Positions 17,026-26,409 of a stretch of 46,694 nucleotides of DNA are shown here, piece after piece. The DNA lies in NCBI GenBank assembly GCA_019187195.1, contig JABAQT010000016.1, positions 3,708 to 50,401 on the forward strand, written 5' to 3'. Position numbers and translations under genes: made by a program. Origin of the DNA: Bryobacteraceae bacterium. GTDB taxonomy: Bacteria; Acidobacteriota; Terriglobia; Bryobacterales; Bryobacteraceae. Under the pieces are notes generated by a model. The model saw only the letters and a program-made list of their open reading frames with translations. It was not told where the DNA came from and did not search any database. Within the stretch, counting starts at the first letter, position 1, and each line of letters starts with the position of its first letter.

Positions 17026-17306
17026 AGTCTGAGATGCTAGCAGATCCTCATGTGGGATGGGTGGAGCCCCATCGCGGGTGTTTACGGGAACGGGGCTGAA
17101 CCAGCACTCGAACAGCGAATGCCCCTCGCAGCCACGTCCGGATGGGTAAGGCCTGAGAACAGCCGAGCCAATGAGGATGCAACGATGGCGGTAAGAATCA
17201 ATTGCCAGACGCCGCAGCGCGGAACCACCAATGGCGTCAACCACCACCAGGAGTGGCCCCGGTGCGGATGCCTGTGCTAATCTTACTCTCGAATGCCTGC
17301 TACCGC
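17026..17306. other. Switch point of strand composition (G-rich to C-rich plus strand)
   Basis: Left of this gap the plus strand is richer in G than C for genes on both strands: hand counts give 25 G to 11 C at 9061-9120 (plus gene) and 26 G to 18 C at 541-600 (minus gene). Right of it the plus strand is C-rich: 9 G to 28 C at 40501-40560 (plus gene) and 14 G to 25 C at 33001-33060 (minus gene). The sign change falls in or close to this gap. Positive-to-negative skew in the reading direction is what a replication terminus shows. I could not identify a clear dif site by eye. Confidence 0.5.
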
Positions 17307-17400
<94 letters not shown>

Positions 17401-17412
17401 GCCTCATGACAC

Positions 17413-18714
17413 CTACCAGGCGTGAACCGCCAACACCTTCGGCGGACCCGGCAACTCCCGAATGACCTTCGTCTCGAGAACGATCTGGCAGTTCTTTCGA
17501 TCCCAACCCCGAGGAGCGAGTTTCTCAAATCGCGTCCAGTACTTCGGATCGGTTAGAAATTCCGCCGCCACCTGGGTCCCGAATCCGTTCAGTCCCGAGA
17601 GCGCAATCACTGTCTGGCCACTGGATGGATCGAAAAACCGGGAAATGATCGCGTAGTCGATGGTCTGCCTTCCAAACGGCCAGAGATCGGGCACCACCCA
17701 CAGCAGCTTCCCCTTCGCGCTGCTGTCGCTTATCCAGGAAGTCTCGTGACTTCCTTTGAGCGATGTCTCGAATTTGTATCGCATCTGTTCGTTTAACGCG
17801 TCAGCCCATGGGTTCCGGAAGCCGCCGATCAGCACGACCCTGCCGCGCCGAATCTCTTCCAGCGAGATCTCCGAGGCAAGGCCGAATTGAACCGGCTTTC
17901 TATTTCGTGAGAGGTAGGTGGCGATGCTCAGGGTTGCCCGTATGTTCTGCACCGACGTCTGCCCGTTCGGCACCACCCGTACATCCGGAATCTTCAGGGC
18001 CATATTGATCTGCCCGGGCGGCTGCCGGGCGGAATCCTCCATCTGGCGCACCACGTCCTCCGGCAGAAAAATCCGGTTGCTGGCCGGGATGCAGACAACA
18101 ACAGGCGAACCGGCCTTGAAGAAAGGTTCCCAGAATACATCCATTGGGTGGCGGGGGGTGAAATGAGGCCAGAACATCCAGACAGCCAGCGCCGCCACCG
18201 CAATCAGCGCCGGCCACCACAAACGGGACTTCGAGCGGCCTCCAGGGACTTCGGCCGGCCGCGCGGGGGCGTTCACACCGGGAGGCAAGACGGGCTCCGG
18301 AGCCGCTTCCTCCGTCACGGGAAATGGCTCCACCACGAAAAAGCGCGGAACATACGACCCAATCGGAAGATGGATACGGAGCGTATCGTCCCGGCCCGCC
18401 TGGTCATAGTATTGCGCGAGGCGTTTGCGGATCTCGTTAACCTTCACCCGGACAATGGCGTCACTCGATGTATCGTAACCGTAGTCGCGCCCGAACACTT
18501 CGGCGCCGATGAGCCGTTCCTTGAGGCTGGCGCTATCCCCATCGAGAGTCTTCCTGACGAGATGCCGCAGCAGTTCCTGACACCGGTAGCTGCCTTCAAA
18601 AGCGCGAGACTCGAGAACACGCGTCAACTGTTCTCCCACACGTATCCTGTCGCTCTCGCTCATGTGGGTAGAGATGGACTGTTCCTCAGCGCTTCCACCC
18701 ACCGGACCGGCCAT
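17413..18714 (-). CDS. Membrane-anchored winged-helix regulator (ToxR/CadC-like layout)
   Basis: A 433-residue protein. The N-terminal 125 residues form a DNA-binding domain with a winged-helix end: SLKERLIGAEVFGRDYGYDTSSDAIVRVKVNEIRKRLAQYY then LRIHLPIGSYVPRF. This type is common in Solibacteres, where it often sits beside TonB-dependent transporters. A Pro-rich linker and one transmembrane helix (about 165-183) follow, and then a periplasmic domain of about 245 residues of unknown fold that resembles no catalytic family I know. Its gene is divergent from the TonB-dependent transporter, with a perfect 22-bp dyad between them, so it probably controls that gene in response to a periplasmic signal. 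An alternative ATG 51 bp downstream (MSESDRI) is possible. Near the stop it faces tRNA-Ser. Confidence 0.75.
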   Translation of the reverse strand: MAGPVGGSAEEQSISTHMSESDRIRVGEQLTRVLESRAFEGSYRCQELLRHLVRKTLDGDSASLKERLIGAEVFGRDYGYDTSSDAIVRVKVNEIRKRLAQYYDQAGRDDTLRIHLPIGSYVPRFFVVEPFPVTEEAAPEPVLPPGVNAPARPAEVPGGRSKSRLWWPALIAVAALAVWMFWPHFTPRHPMDVFWEPFFKAGSPVVVCIPASNRIFLPEDVVRQMEDSARQPPGQINMALKIPDVRVVPNGQTSVQNIRATLSIATYLSRNRKPVQFGLASEISLEEIRRGRVVLIGGFRNPWADALNEQMRYKFETSLKGSHETSWISDSSAKGKLLWVVPDLWPFGRQTIDYAIISRFFDPSSGQTVIALSGLNGFGTQVAAEFLTDPKYWTRFEKLAPRGWDRKNCQIVLETKVIRELPGPPKVLAVHAW

Positions 18715-18780
18715 GGAATTAATTACCTCATCTCAGCCTACCGCAATGTGTAAATAGCCTGCAATCACGGAAGTACGCCC

Positions 18781-18802
18781 ACGTTACGGCCCGCCGTAAC
18801 GT
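18781..18802. promoter_or_regulatory. Perfect 22-bp dyad, candidate operator between the regulator and the TonB-dependent transporter
   Basis: ACGTTACGG, four spacer bases, then CCGTAACGT: a perfect 9-bp inverted repeat. It lies 66 bp upstream of the regulator start and 107 bp before the transporter start, in the shared divergent region. Flanking AGTACG (18772-18777) and CGTACT (18800-18805) add outer symmetry. A dimeric binding site for the divergent winged-helix protein is the natural reading; an RNA hairpin is the alternative. Confidence 0.55.
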
Positions 18803-18859
18803 ACTGCAAACCGCACAAACGTTGCCCGCCGCTGCCGTTTGCCCTTACGATCAGATGTC

Positions 18860-18895
18860 TCCCCGGGAGAAATGTATTGTCTCGTGTCCCGGGGA
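18860..18895 (+). promoter_or_regulatory. Inverted repeat just upstream of the TonB-dependent transporter start
   Basis: TCCCCGGGA (18860-18868) and TCCCGGGGA (18887-18895) are perfect 9-bp complements with an 18-nt spacer in which GAGA and TCTC can extend the stem. The repeat ends about 2 nt before the probable ribosome site (GGGAG near 18897-18901) and 14 nt before the ATG. If transcribed it would form a leader hairpin close to the ribosome site and could affect initiation. Confidence 0.45.
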
Positions 18896-18909
18896 CGGGA
18901 GAACATTAG

Positions 18910-21900
18910 ATGCAGAAGACCATCGCGTCGGCGATTCTTGTATTGGCGTCGACTCTGCCGCTGTGCGCGCAGCAAAACTTCGCCACCATCGTGGGTGCAG
19001 TGAGAGACGTTTCCGGCGCAGTGGTGCCCGGCGTCGCGATCACGGCGGTCGGACAGGCCGATAACGTCAGGCGCGAAACCAGGAGCGATGGTTCCGGCAA
19101 CTACTCGCTGCCGTTCCTGAAACCGGGTAGCTATACCGTGAGCGCGGCCAGCACCGGATTTCAGGCTCAGCAGACCAGCATTACCCTTGACACGCAGCAG
19201 ACCGCGCGCCTCGATTTTACATTGAAGGTCGGCGATGTCAGCGAGCGTGTGACTGTCGAGGCATCGGCCGCCGTCCTCCAGACCGAGAACGCGACTGTTG
19301 GCACGGTCATCGACAGCAGCAAGATCACCGATCTCCCGCTCAACGGACGCAACTTTGTGCAGCTTGCCCAGCTTGTTCCCGGTGTCCAGGGTGCCACGCC
19401 GGGCTCGATGGCCGCCCGTTCCGCTCGCGGATCCATCGGCCAGAGCGACCAGTCCTACGGCAGCACCAACATGTCCGCCAACGGGAATCGCGATACCTTC
19501 AACCGCTTCTATCTGGACGGCATCGAGTTTTCGGTGGGACAGGTCTACTACCCCTTCTCTCCCTCAGTCGACTCGCTGTCTGAGTTCAAGGTGGAAACCA
19601 GCACCTATTCCGCGGAAATGGGGGGAGCGCCGGGAGCGCACGTGAACCTCACCACGAGGAGGGGCGACAATCGTTTTACGGGAGCCCTCTGGGAGTTCAA
19701 CCGCAACAATGCGCTCACCCAAACCTTCGACGCCGTCGCGGGCAAGAGCGTGGTTTCGCCGCGACTGAACCGCAACCAGTATGGAGCCAGGATCGGCGGC
19801 CCCCTCCTGGTCCCCAAGATCTACAACGGCAAGGACAGGACGTTCTTCTTCTTTAATTGGGAAAGCGGCAAGATGGCGCAGGGCGCTCCCGCGCGATACG
19901 CCATCGTTCCCACGGAGGCCGCCCGCAACGGAGACTTCCGGGGCCTGGTGAATGCCCGGACCGGGGAGCCCATCACCCTCAAGGATCCGCTGAACATCGG
20001 CATCGTGAACAACATCATCCCGAAACAGTTCCTGAGCAAGCCCTCCCAGGTGTTGCTTGGCTTCACCCCGATGCCGAATACCACCGCCGGCAATTTCAAC
20101 TTCCTGGCGGCCGCGCCAAGCGTGATTCCATGGCAGAACAACTACCTGGGACGCATCGACCACTCACTCACCAGCAATGACGCGCTCTTTTTCCGGATCG
20201 TGATAGACGACCGGCTTTCGACAGGTATTCCCTTCTGGGGCCATGACGAGTACAGCCCTGGACAAACCTCCCGGCACCTGGTGGGATCCTGGATCCGTAC
20301 GTTCTCTCCTCGAGTCGTGAACGAATTCCGCGGCGGTCTGAACAGCCTCGAGGCTTTCCAGAAAATGGGCTCGAGCTTTGACCCGGCCTACGACGTCGCC
20401 AACAAGATGGGCATCCCCATGGCAAGCAAGGATCCCCGCACTTTTGGTCCCCCCACCGCCACCATCAACGGCCCCGACGGAAACTACAGCGTGTTCTCGA
20501 TGGTGAGAAACATTGGTCCGCAAGACGGTTCCGAGGATAACTTCGAGTTCGTGGATACACTCTCCTGGCAGCGTGGCAGCCACTTCCTCAAGTTCGGCGG
20601 CGACGTCACCTACCGCATCGAGACCCTCGACCACGCCAACTCGCCGCGCGGGATCTTCAGCTTCGACGGGCTCTACACCGGCTCGGCGCTGGCGGACTTC
20701 ATGCTCGGTTACGTGCGGACCGGATCCATCAACCCGAATCCGTCCACACATGAACTGCGTACATGGTGGCACTCCTATTTCGTCAATGACGACTGGAAGG
20801 TCACTCCGCGCCTCAGCCTGACCCTGGGCGTCCGCTACGATTACTTCCGTCCCTGGACCGAAGTCAACAATAAGATTCTCGACATCGAACTGAACGGCTT
20901 CCTGCCCACCCGGCAGGTGGATCCGACCAACGCCACCTGCGGCCGGGCGGTACAGTGTGGGGATCACAAGAACTTCAGCCCGCGTCTCGGCTTCGCCTAC
21001 CGGCCTTCCTTCTCCAATGACGCGGTCATTCGCGGCGGCTATGGGATCTATTACATCCCCATCACCACCTCCGAACTCGACAACCTGCCCATCGCTTACA
21101 ACTCGACCACGTCGGCGAGTGTCACCGGTTCGCTCAGCGGCATCCCCGACATCATGTTCGACAACCCCTTCACCGGCGCCGGCGTCGCTTCCAACCGCGT
21201 GAGCAACTTCGCGGTTGACCAGAACATGAAATCGCAGATGGTTCAGCAGTGGAACCTCACAATTCAGAAGAAGCTCCCCGCCGGCTTTCTTGTCGACGTG
21301 GGCTATGTCGGTTCAAAGGGGAGCCGTCTTATCGCCACCATGGGTGATGTGAACAGGCCCATCGAAGTCGTGGATCCGCGTACGCCGGGGCTGGCCTCGA
21401 TCAACGCGCGGCGGCCGAATCAGTCCTTCCTGCGCCCCATTACCGGCGAGAAGACGGTTGGAATGTCGAACTATCACTCCCTCCAGGTCAAAGTCGAAAG
21501 ACGTCTCGCCAAGGGGCTGACGCTCCTCCATGCCTATACGTGGTCGAAGGCAATCGACAGTCCTACGGATATGGGCGGTCTGTACGGAGTGGGTGTGCTC
21601 CCCGGCGGCATTCAGGACATGTACAACTTCTCGAATGAAAAAGCCCTCGCCGCTTTCGACGTCACCCAGCGTTCGGTGACCACTGTACTTTACGACCTGC
21701 CCTTTTTCAGGAATTCGGGGGGTCTGACCCGCACGCTGCTCGGCGGCTGGCAGGTTTCGACCATCGCGCTCTTTCAGAGCGGCTTCCCCGCCACCATCGG
21801 CGCCAATCGCGACACCACCGGCACCGGCGTTCTCTCCCGTCCGGATTTTGTCTCCGGACAGCGGGCGAACCTCCCCGGCGACCAGAGAACCTGGAGCCGC

Positions 21901-22200
21901 TGGTTCAATACGAGCGCGTTCACCTTCGCTCCCTATGGCCGGTTCGGCAACATGACCCGCAACGCCATCCGCGCGCCCGGCATGACCAACTTCGACTTCG
22001 CCGCGAACAAGTTTTTCGCCATCACCGAGCGCATGCGGTTTGAATTCCGCACGGAATTTTACAACATCTTCAACAACTACAACCCTGATTCCTACGCCCT
22101 CGACCGCAGCATCACCTCCGTCAACTTCGGCAAGATCGGCGGCGGGGTTACAGGCATCACCACGCGGGTGATCCAACTGGGCGGGAAATTCTACTTCTGA
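18910..22200 (+). CDS. TonB-dependent transporter with carboxypeptidase-like regulatory domain (Oar-like)
   Basis: A 1,096-residue outer-membrane protein. Sec leader MQKTIASAILVLASTLPLCAQ, then a CarboxypepD_reg-like Ig-type domain (GAVRDVSGAVVPGVAITAV to about residue 105), a plug domain (about 125-250, with DLPLNGRNFVQLAQLVPGV and a VDSLSEFKVETSTYSAEMGG motif), and a beta-barrel of more than 800 residues ending in GGKFYF with a terminal aromatic. This layout is abundant in Solibacteres and is usually linked to glycan or peptide uptake. It is followed after 19 bp by a heparinase-type lyase and preceded by a divergent membrane regulator, so an acidic or amino-polysaccharide fragment is a plausible ligand. 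Confidence 0.92.
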   Translation: MQKTIASAILVLASTLPLCAQQNFATIVGAVRDVSGAVVPGVAITAVGQADNVRRETRSDGSGNYSLPFLKPGSYTVSAASTGFQAQQTSITLDTQQTARLDFTLKVGDVSERVTVEASAAVLQTENATVGTVIDSSKITDLPLNGRNFVQLAQLVPGVQGATPGSMAARSARGSIGQSDQSYGSTNMSANGNRDTFNRFYLDGIEFSVGQVYYPFSPSVDSLSEFKVETSTYSAEMGGAPGAHVNLTTRRGDNRFTGALWEFNRNNALTQTFDAVAGKSVVSPRLNRNQYGARIGGPLLVPKIYNGKDRTFFFFNWESGKMAQGAPARYAIVPTEAARNGDFRGLVNARTGEPITLKDPLNIGIVNNIIPKQFLSKPSQVLLGFTPMPNTTAGNFNFLAAAPSVIPWQNNYLGRIDHSLTSNDALFFRIVIDDRLSTGIPFWGHDEYSPGQTSRHLVGSWIRTFSPRVVNEFRGGLNSLEAFQKMGSSFDPAYDVANKMGIPMASKDPRTFGPPTATINGPDGNYSVFSMVRNIGPQDGSEDNFEFVDTLSWQRGSHFLKFGGDVTYRIETLDHANSPRGIFSFDGLYTGSALADFMLGYVRTGSINPNPSTHELRTWWHSYFVNDDWKVTPRLSLTLGVRYDYFRPWTEVNNKILDIELNGFLPTRQVDPTNATCGRAVQCGDHKNFSPRLGFAYRPSFSNDAVIRGGYGIYYIPITTSELDNLPIAYNSTTSASVTGSLSGIPDIMFDNPFTGAGVASNRVSNFAVDQNMKSQMVQQWNLTIQKKLPAGFLVDVGYVGSKGSRLIATMGDVNRPIEVVDPRTPGLASINARRPNQSFLRPITGEKTVGMSNYHSLQVKVERRLAKGLTLLHAYTWSKAIDSPTDMGGLYGVGVLPGGIQDMYNFSNEKALAAFDVTQRSVTTVLYDLPFFRNSGGLTRTLLGGWQVSTIALFQSGFPATIGANRDTTGTGVLSRPDFVSGQRANLPGDQRTWSRWFNTSAFTFAPYGRFGNMTRNAIRAPGMTNFDFAANKFFAITERMRFEFRTEFYNIFNNYNPDSYALDRSITSVNFGKIGGGVTGITTRVIQLGGKFYF

Positions 22201-22219
22201 CGGCAACCAGTCCGGCGTG

Positions 22220-24178
22220 ATGAAATTGTTCCGGCAACAGATGAGACACTTCATACGCTGGTTCTTCCTACTGGCCGTTCCGGGCCTGGCGCCGGCTCAG
22301 CCCGTTCTCTCGCCATGCCCGCCGGAACGACTGCTGGAACTGCTCGATCTGCGCCGCCCCGGGATGAAACCCGTTCGCGAGGCGGCCGATCATAACCTGG
22401 CCATGGCCCGTCTGCTCGACTACTACAGGACCCGAAAGACGGTACGCTATGACACCCGGGTTGCTCCCGCCGGCGCCGCCGAAACCGCCTCGGCCCGCGC
22501 CACCCTCGCTCACGTCTTCGATGTGGGCCTGGGTTACCCGCCCCAGCGCTACGGCTCCGATATCAACTGGATGGCGGATCCGGTTCGCGACATCGAGTGG
22601 GTGGCCGGCGTTCAGCGATTCTATTGGCAGACGCCCCTGCTGCGAGCCTGGGTAGCCACTCACGATACCGCGTATGCCCGCGGCTGGATGGACCTGACAA
22701 CCGACTGGATCCGCAAGCACCCCGTGGATCCGAAACACTTCGCCTGGCTCGATATCCAGGTCGGCATCCGCGCCGCCCGCATGGCCGACGCTTTCGAGCT
22801 GCTCAGAACTTCTCCGGCGATGGATTCCAAATTCCTCGGAACTCTGCTCGCCAGCGTTTTCGACCACGGCCGCAAGATGTCGCTCTATCCGAGAACGACG
22901 CCTCACAACAAAGCCGTCATCGAGGCCGTCGGACTGCTGCGACTGGCTGTGATGTTTCCGGAATTCAAGGATTCGCCTCTGTGGATCGCAAAAGCATGGG
23001 AAGTGCTCTCGGACAACCTGCCCCGCCAGGTGACCCCGGAGGGCGTCCAACGCGAGTGGACGCCGAACTATCACCAACTGGTGGCATCGTTGATGCTCGA
23101 AACGCTGCTCCTCGCTGACGCCAACCACTACCCCGCTCCGCCACCCCTGCTCGGCCTGACAGCGAAAATGTTCGACGTCTGGTTCGCAATGACCGCTCCC
23201 GACGGATGGCCGCCCATGTTCGGTGATGCGCGGCGCCCGCCGGAAGGGAAGCCCGATCCGTCCGATCTGCTGCGCGCGGCCGCTTTTTTCGGCCGTCCGG
23301 AGTACAAGGCTGTAACTGGCGACAAGACTGTCGCGCCACGCTGGCTCTCTCGCGCTTTTCCCGAATCAGGGATGTACTTCTTCCGCTCCGGGTGGGACCG
23401 TCATGCCACCTATCTGGCGCTGCATTCGAGCCCGCCCGCCATCTCGGCCCACGATCAGCCGGACAACGGCACCTTCGAGTTGTACGCCGGCGGGCGCTGG
23501 CTGATGGAAGACAGCGGTTCGTTCGCCTACCCTGATACGCCGTTCGCCAGTGAGCGCGACTGGTTCCGGCGCACCGCCTCGCATGCGACGCTGACGCTCG
23601 ATGGAGCCAACACACGGAACGCGCACCGGCATCTGCTTTGGCAAACGGGAGCAGGCGGAGACACGCTGGTGTTTGAAAACCAATCGTACGCGCAACTCGC
23701 TCACCGGCGCACTGTCTTCTTTATAGCCAGGCGGTGGTTCGCCTTCGTGGATGAGGCCCTTGGCGGCGCGCCCGGCAAATTGGAGGTCCGTTTCCCGTTT
23801 CCTCCCGGCACGATTCAGGTTGACCGGCACGAGAAATGGGCGCGCACCGGTTTTGGGGCAGGGACCAACCTGCTGGTTTGGGCGCCTCCGGAAAACGATA
23901 CCGGCATCGAGGTCGAAGAAGGCCAGATCAGCTACACTTTGAATCACAAGCTGGCACGGCAAGTGGCGGTGTATCGTCACCGGCGCCCTGCCCCGGCGAT
24001 GTTTCTGACGCTGCTCGCGCCATATGACGGCTCCCAGCCGCCGCGTGTCTCTCTTCGTGTCAAGGGAACATTCCGGCCCGGCCAGCCTCGTATCGAACTG
24101 GACGTAACCGTGGGAGACGAGCACTGGCTCGCCGGACGCGACCTGGTTCTGAAGACGGCATGGATCACGAAGGAGTGA
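22220..24178 (+). CDS. Exported heparinase II/III-family polysaccharide lyase
   Basis: A 652-residue protein with a Sec leader (RHFIRWFFLLAVPGLAPAQ). The N-terminal alpha-toroid domain (about 40-355) contains GYPPQRYGSDINWMADP, NHKAVIEA-like TTPHNKAVIEAVGLLRLAVMFPE and EWTPNYHQLVASLMLETLLLA, typical of heparinase II/III and alginate-lyase-like enzymes. The C-terminal beta-sheet domain starts at FPESGMYFFRSGWDRHATYLALHSSPP and includes HDQPDNGTFELYAGGRWLMEDSGSFAY, the HxQxDxGxF-type metal/active-site strip of the family. It is 19 bp downstream of the TonB-dependent transporter and probably cotranscribed. Glycan specificity is not predictable. ATG at 22220 is used; an in-frame ATG at 22241 would give a shorter leader. 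Confidence 0.85.
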   Translation: MKLFRQQMRHFIRWFFLLAVPGLAPAQPVLSPCPPERLLELLDLRRPGMKPVREAADHNLAMARLLDYYRTRKTVRYDTRVAPAGAAETASARATLAHVFDVGLGYPPQRYGSDINWMADPVRDIEWVAGVQRFYWQTPLLRAWVATHDTAYARGWMDLTTDWIRKHPVDPKHFAWLDIQVGIRAARMADAFELLRTSPAMDSKFLGTLLASVFDHGRKMSLYPRTTPHNKAVIEAVGLLRLAVMFPEFKDSPLWIAKAWEVLSDNLPRQVTPEGVQREWTPNYHQLVASLMLETLLLADANHYPAPPPLLGLTAKMFDVWFAMTAPDGWPPMFGDARRPPEGKPDPSDLLRAAAFFGRPEYKAVTGDKTVAPRWLSRAFPESGMYFFRSGWDRHATYLALHSSPPAISAHDQPDNGTFELYAGGRWLMEDSGSFAYPDTPFASERDWFRRTASHATLTLDGANTRNAHRHLLWQTGAGGDTLVFENQSYAQLAHRRTVFFIARRWFAFVDEALGGAPGKLEVRFPFPPGTIQVDRHEKWARTGFGAGTNLLVWAPPENDTGIEVEEGQISYTLNHKLARQVAVYRHRRPAPAMFLTLLAPYDGSQPPRVSLRVKGTFRPGQPRIELDVTVGDEHWLAGRDLVLKTAWITKE

Positions 24179-24203
24179 GCGCGTCCGCCCGCCGGCTCGC
24201 TGC

Positions 24204-25094
24204 TTAGAAGCTCAGACCGGGCGCGCCCCCGTAGTACTTCTGCTGAAGCGCTTCAAACTCCTCCTGGGCTTCACGCAACGGATTGAATGCCGCCGGCGAG
24301 TGGATCAGTCCCTTCATTCCCCCTCCATGCACCAACCCGAGCATTTCGTTCGAAAACTTCTTGATCAAGCCCTTATGCCGTTCATAGAAGGTTCGCGATT
24401 CGCTGTCCGTCAGCGCTTTGAACTCGCTTACCGGACCGATGTTGCCGCGCAGCGGCTGGTTGGTCTTGTACTTCGCGTTCCGCTCCGATACAAAAATGTT
24501 CGCCACTATCAGAGCGTAAAATTCTTCCGTATTCCCGAAGCGGCGCGTGTGGTCCTCGTTGCCCATATCGAGCGTGTTCACCAGTCCCATCATCATGCGC
24601 AAGGCATGCAGCAACTCGTGCACCAGCACATCGTCGGGCATCAGGTTTCCAATTCGCCCCGTCTGCACCGGCCCCATCATCCAGGTCAGGGCATCGTAGC
24701 GGATGGTTACGTTGGAACCCTCCCCGGTGCCTGAGATCGGTTGATTGTTGGCGTCCTTCACCGCCTGGCCGGCGCGCTCCCTTTGCGTGGTATTCGGCAG
24801 ATCCCCAGGGAATTTCAGCGGCTCGTTGTAAGGCGACGCGCCTCGCGTGTCGGCTGGAACCGATCGCGCATCCTGTGTCCCGAAGGCGATGGGGATGATC
24901 CGTATCACTTTGCCCATCGGCGACCGCATGATCTCGCGCAGCAGCACTTGCCCGGTAATTGTCGCCTTGATCCCGTCCAGAACACTCGCCACCTGCGTCT
25001 CGTAATGCATGGCCTGCGTCGGATCCGGGACAAACCCGACGCCCGATTGCGTCCCTGTTCCGTCAATCAGGATGGAAGCGTGGTATTGCCGCAT
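24204..25094 (-). CDS. Putative HExxH zinc metallopeptidase, possibly M91/NleD-like
   Basis: A 296-residue protein. The ATG chosen has AGGAGG seven nt upstream, and a longer frame would run into the next gene. The core is DDVLVHELLHALRMMMG, giving zinc ligands H159 and H163 and catalytic E160. Thirty residues further NTEEFYALIVANIF offers E190 or E191 as the third ligand. It has no signal peptide or transmembrane segment. The HExxH spacing and the long loop recall the M91 family, whose known member is the secreted effector NleD; the match is by eye only. The C-terminal half is helical with a Gly-rich GLVHGGGMKGL stretch. It lies downstream of, and in line with, the exported M29-like gene (76-bp gap). 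Whether it is secreted is unknown. Confidence 0.55.
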   Translation of the reverse strand: MRQYHASILIDGTGTQSGVGFVPDPTQAMHYETQVASVLDGIKATITGQVLLREIMRSPMGKVIRIIPIAFGTQDARSVPADTRGASPYNEPLKFPGDLPNTTQRERAGQAVKDANNQPISGTGEGSNVTIRYDALTWMMGPVQTGRIGNLMPDDVLVHELLHALRMMMGLVNTLDMGNEDHTRRFGNTEEFYALIVANIFVSERNAKYKTNQPLRGNIGPVSEFKALTDSESRTFYERHKGLIKKFSNEMLGLVHGGGMKGLIHSPAAFNPLREAQEEFEALQQKYYGGAPGLSF

Positions 25095-25170
25095 GAGGTG
25101 TCCTCCTGCTCTATAGGCGGATTTCACCTCCCGAAGTCCATCACGGGCGCGAAAAGTTTGCCTCGATAAC

Positions 25171-26298
25171 TCAGTATTGGAGCGGCCTTCCGTCCACGTC
25201 CACCGTGGCCTGAGGGAAAAAGAACCAGCGCACAAACCCCCCGCGCACCTTGCCGCCCAGTTCTTCATTATCTCCCAGGCTCAAACGCACCACGCCTTCG
25301 CCGTATCCATAGTAAGGAAGCACGTGCGCTTCACGAGCAGGCTTCAGCTTCGGATTGAGCCCGATGGCGAACTCCCGGAAACGGTGCGCGGCTTCGCCTC
25401 CCTCCTTCAACATCCTCCGCACCGCCGCAAGATTCTCACCGGCTTCCACCCCGGTCAGGCGTCCGCTGGTGAACGTGAGTTTGATCTTTCGCGCCGTCTC
25501 CGCTCCGGCTCGAGCCTCCGGAATTACAATCGAGCCGCTCACCGTCTCTTCCATCGGAGCCACCCGCACCACTCCGGCAGGCAATTCGATATCGCGGTCG
25601 ATACGGGTTCGGGCCGCTCTCGCGCGCGCGGCCGAAGCGTCTCCATCCTGCTTGTTGAACGGCCGGTCTCCCGTGCGAAACACGATGTCCGTGCCCGCCG
25701 CCGTGCGGACACGGACGAGCCCTCCCTTCAGTTGGGCGATCACCCGGTCCTGTGCGGCCGCAAGCGCCTGATAGTCGATGTCGAGGGCGTCTTCGTAAAG
25801 CGCATCCAACGCGCTGCTATGCTCCAGGTACAGGCCGTCCGGCGAGACGCTGCCCTCTCCCCAGTGGAAGTGAAGTTGCCGGCGCGGCCCTCCCCTATCG
25901 GTCCACTCCTTGACGGCAAGCCTCTCGGCGCCGGGCAAACCCGGTCCTCCAGGACGCAGCGGTAGCCAGAGGTAGATCTCGGCGTCATCCAGGTTCCTCA
26001 CCTCCACGGCGCCGGCCGCGGAAAGTCTCTTGCGCAGCGGCGCCAGAAGTCCGTCGAAGTACCCCGGATCCGGACGGAAATAGACGCGCTCTCCAGGAAG
26101 CGGATGAAGCGATTCAACAATGCGGCTGGCGAGTTTTTCGTAGTTCATGGCGCCTCGAGGGTAAAAGAGGAAGTAGCCGGACGTGGCGTGGGCGATTGCG
26201 CTCCGCAAGACGAATTCCCGCTCCGGCGAGGACGGTGAGAAATCCTGTTGCGCCCAAATCCGCTGCGCGCAACATAGTATCAGGACGAACCACCTCAT
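25171..26298 (-). CDS. Exported M29-like aminopeptidase homolog, metal site incomplete
   Basis: A 375-residue protein with a Sec leader (MRWFVLILCCAQRIWAQ) chosen at an ATG with AGGAGG eight nt upstream. The C-terminal part follows the M29 aminopeptidase (AmpS/AmpT) pattern: DIELPAGVVRVAPMEETVSGSI with E250, and REFAIGLNPKLKPA with E309, match two of the metal-ligand regions. Where M29 enzymes have a histidine (H-L-A-L-G) this protein has R338 (VVRLSLG), and the terminal HxD ligand pair is replaced within RWFFF (357-361). It may therefore be inactive as a dinuclear metallopeptidase or use different ligands. Classical M29 enzymes are cytosolic, so export is another departure. Confidence 0.6.
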   Translation of the reverse strand: MRWFVLILCCAQRIWAQQDFSPSSPEREFVLRSAIAHATSGYFLFYPRGAMNYEKLASRIVESLHPLPGERVYFRPDPGYFDGLLAPLRKRLSAAGAVEVRNLDDAEIYLWLPLRPGGPGLPGAERLAVKEWTDRGGPRRQLHFHWGEGSVSPDGLYLEHSSALDALYEDALDIDYQALAAAQDRVIAQLKGGLVRVRTAAGTDIVFRTGDRPFNKQDGDASAARARAARTRIDRDIELPAGVVRVAPMEETVSGSIVIPEARAGAETARKIKLTFTSGRLTGVEAGENLAAVRRMLKEGGEAAHRFREFAIGLNPKLKPAREAHVLPYYGYGEGVVRLSLGDNEELGGKVRGGFVRWFFFPQATVDVDGRPLQY

Positions 26299-26409
26299 GG
26301 ACTCTTCCTCCTGAACCGCGGGCCGGTCTTCGCGCACGGAGCCCAACCAGTTGACAGCGGCGCAGGCAACAGACGGCTGGCCATGCTGGTAGCGTATCAG
26401 AGAGAAGCG

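Noticed and set aside
17026..17247. 74-residue N-terminal extension of the MFS transporter
   Set aside because: The extension is not hydrophobic, has scattered Cys/Arg composition, and the ATG at 17025 starts right at the first transmembrane helix.
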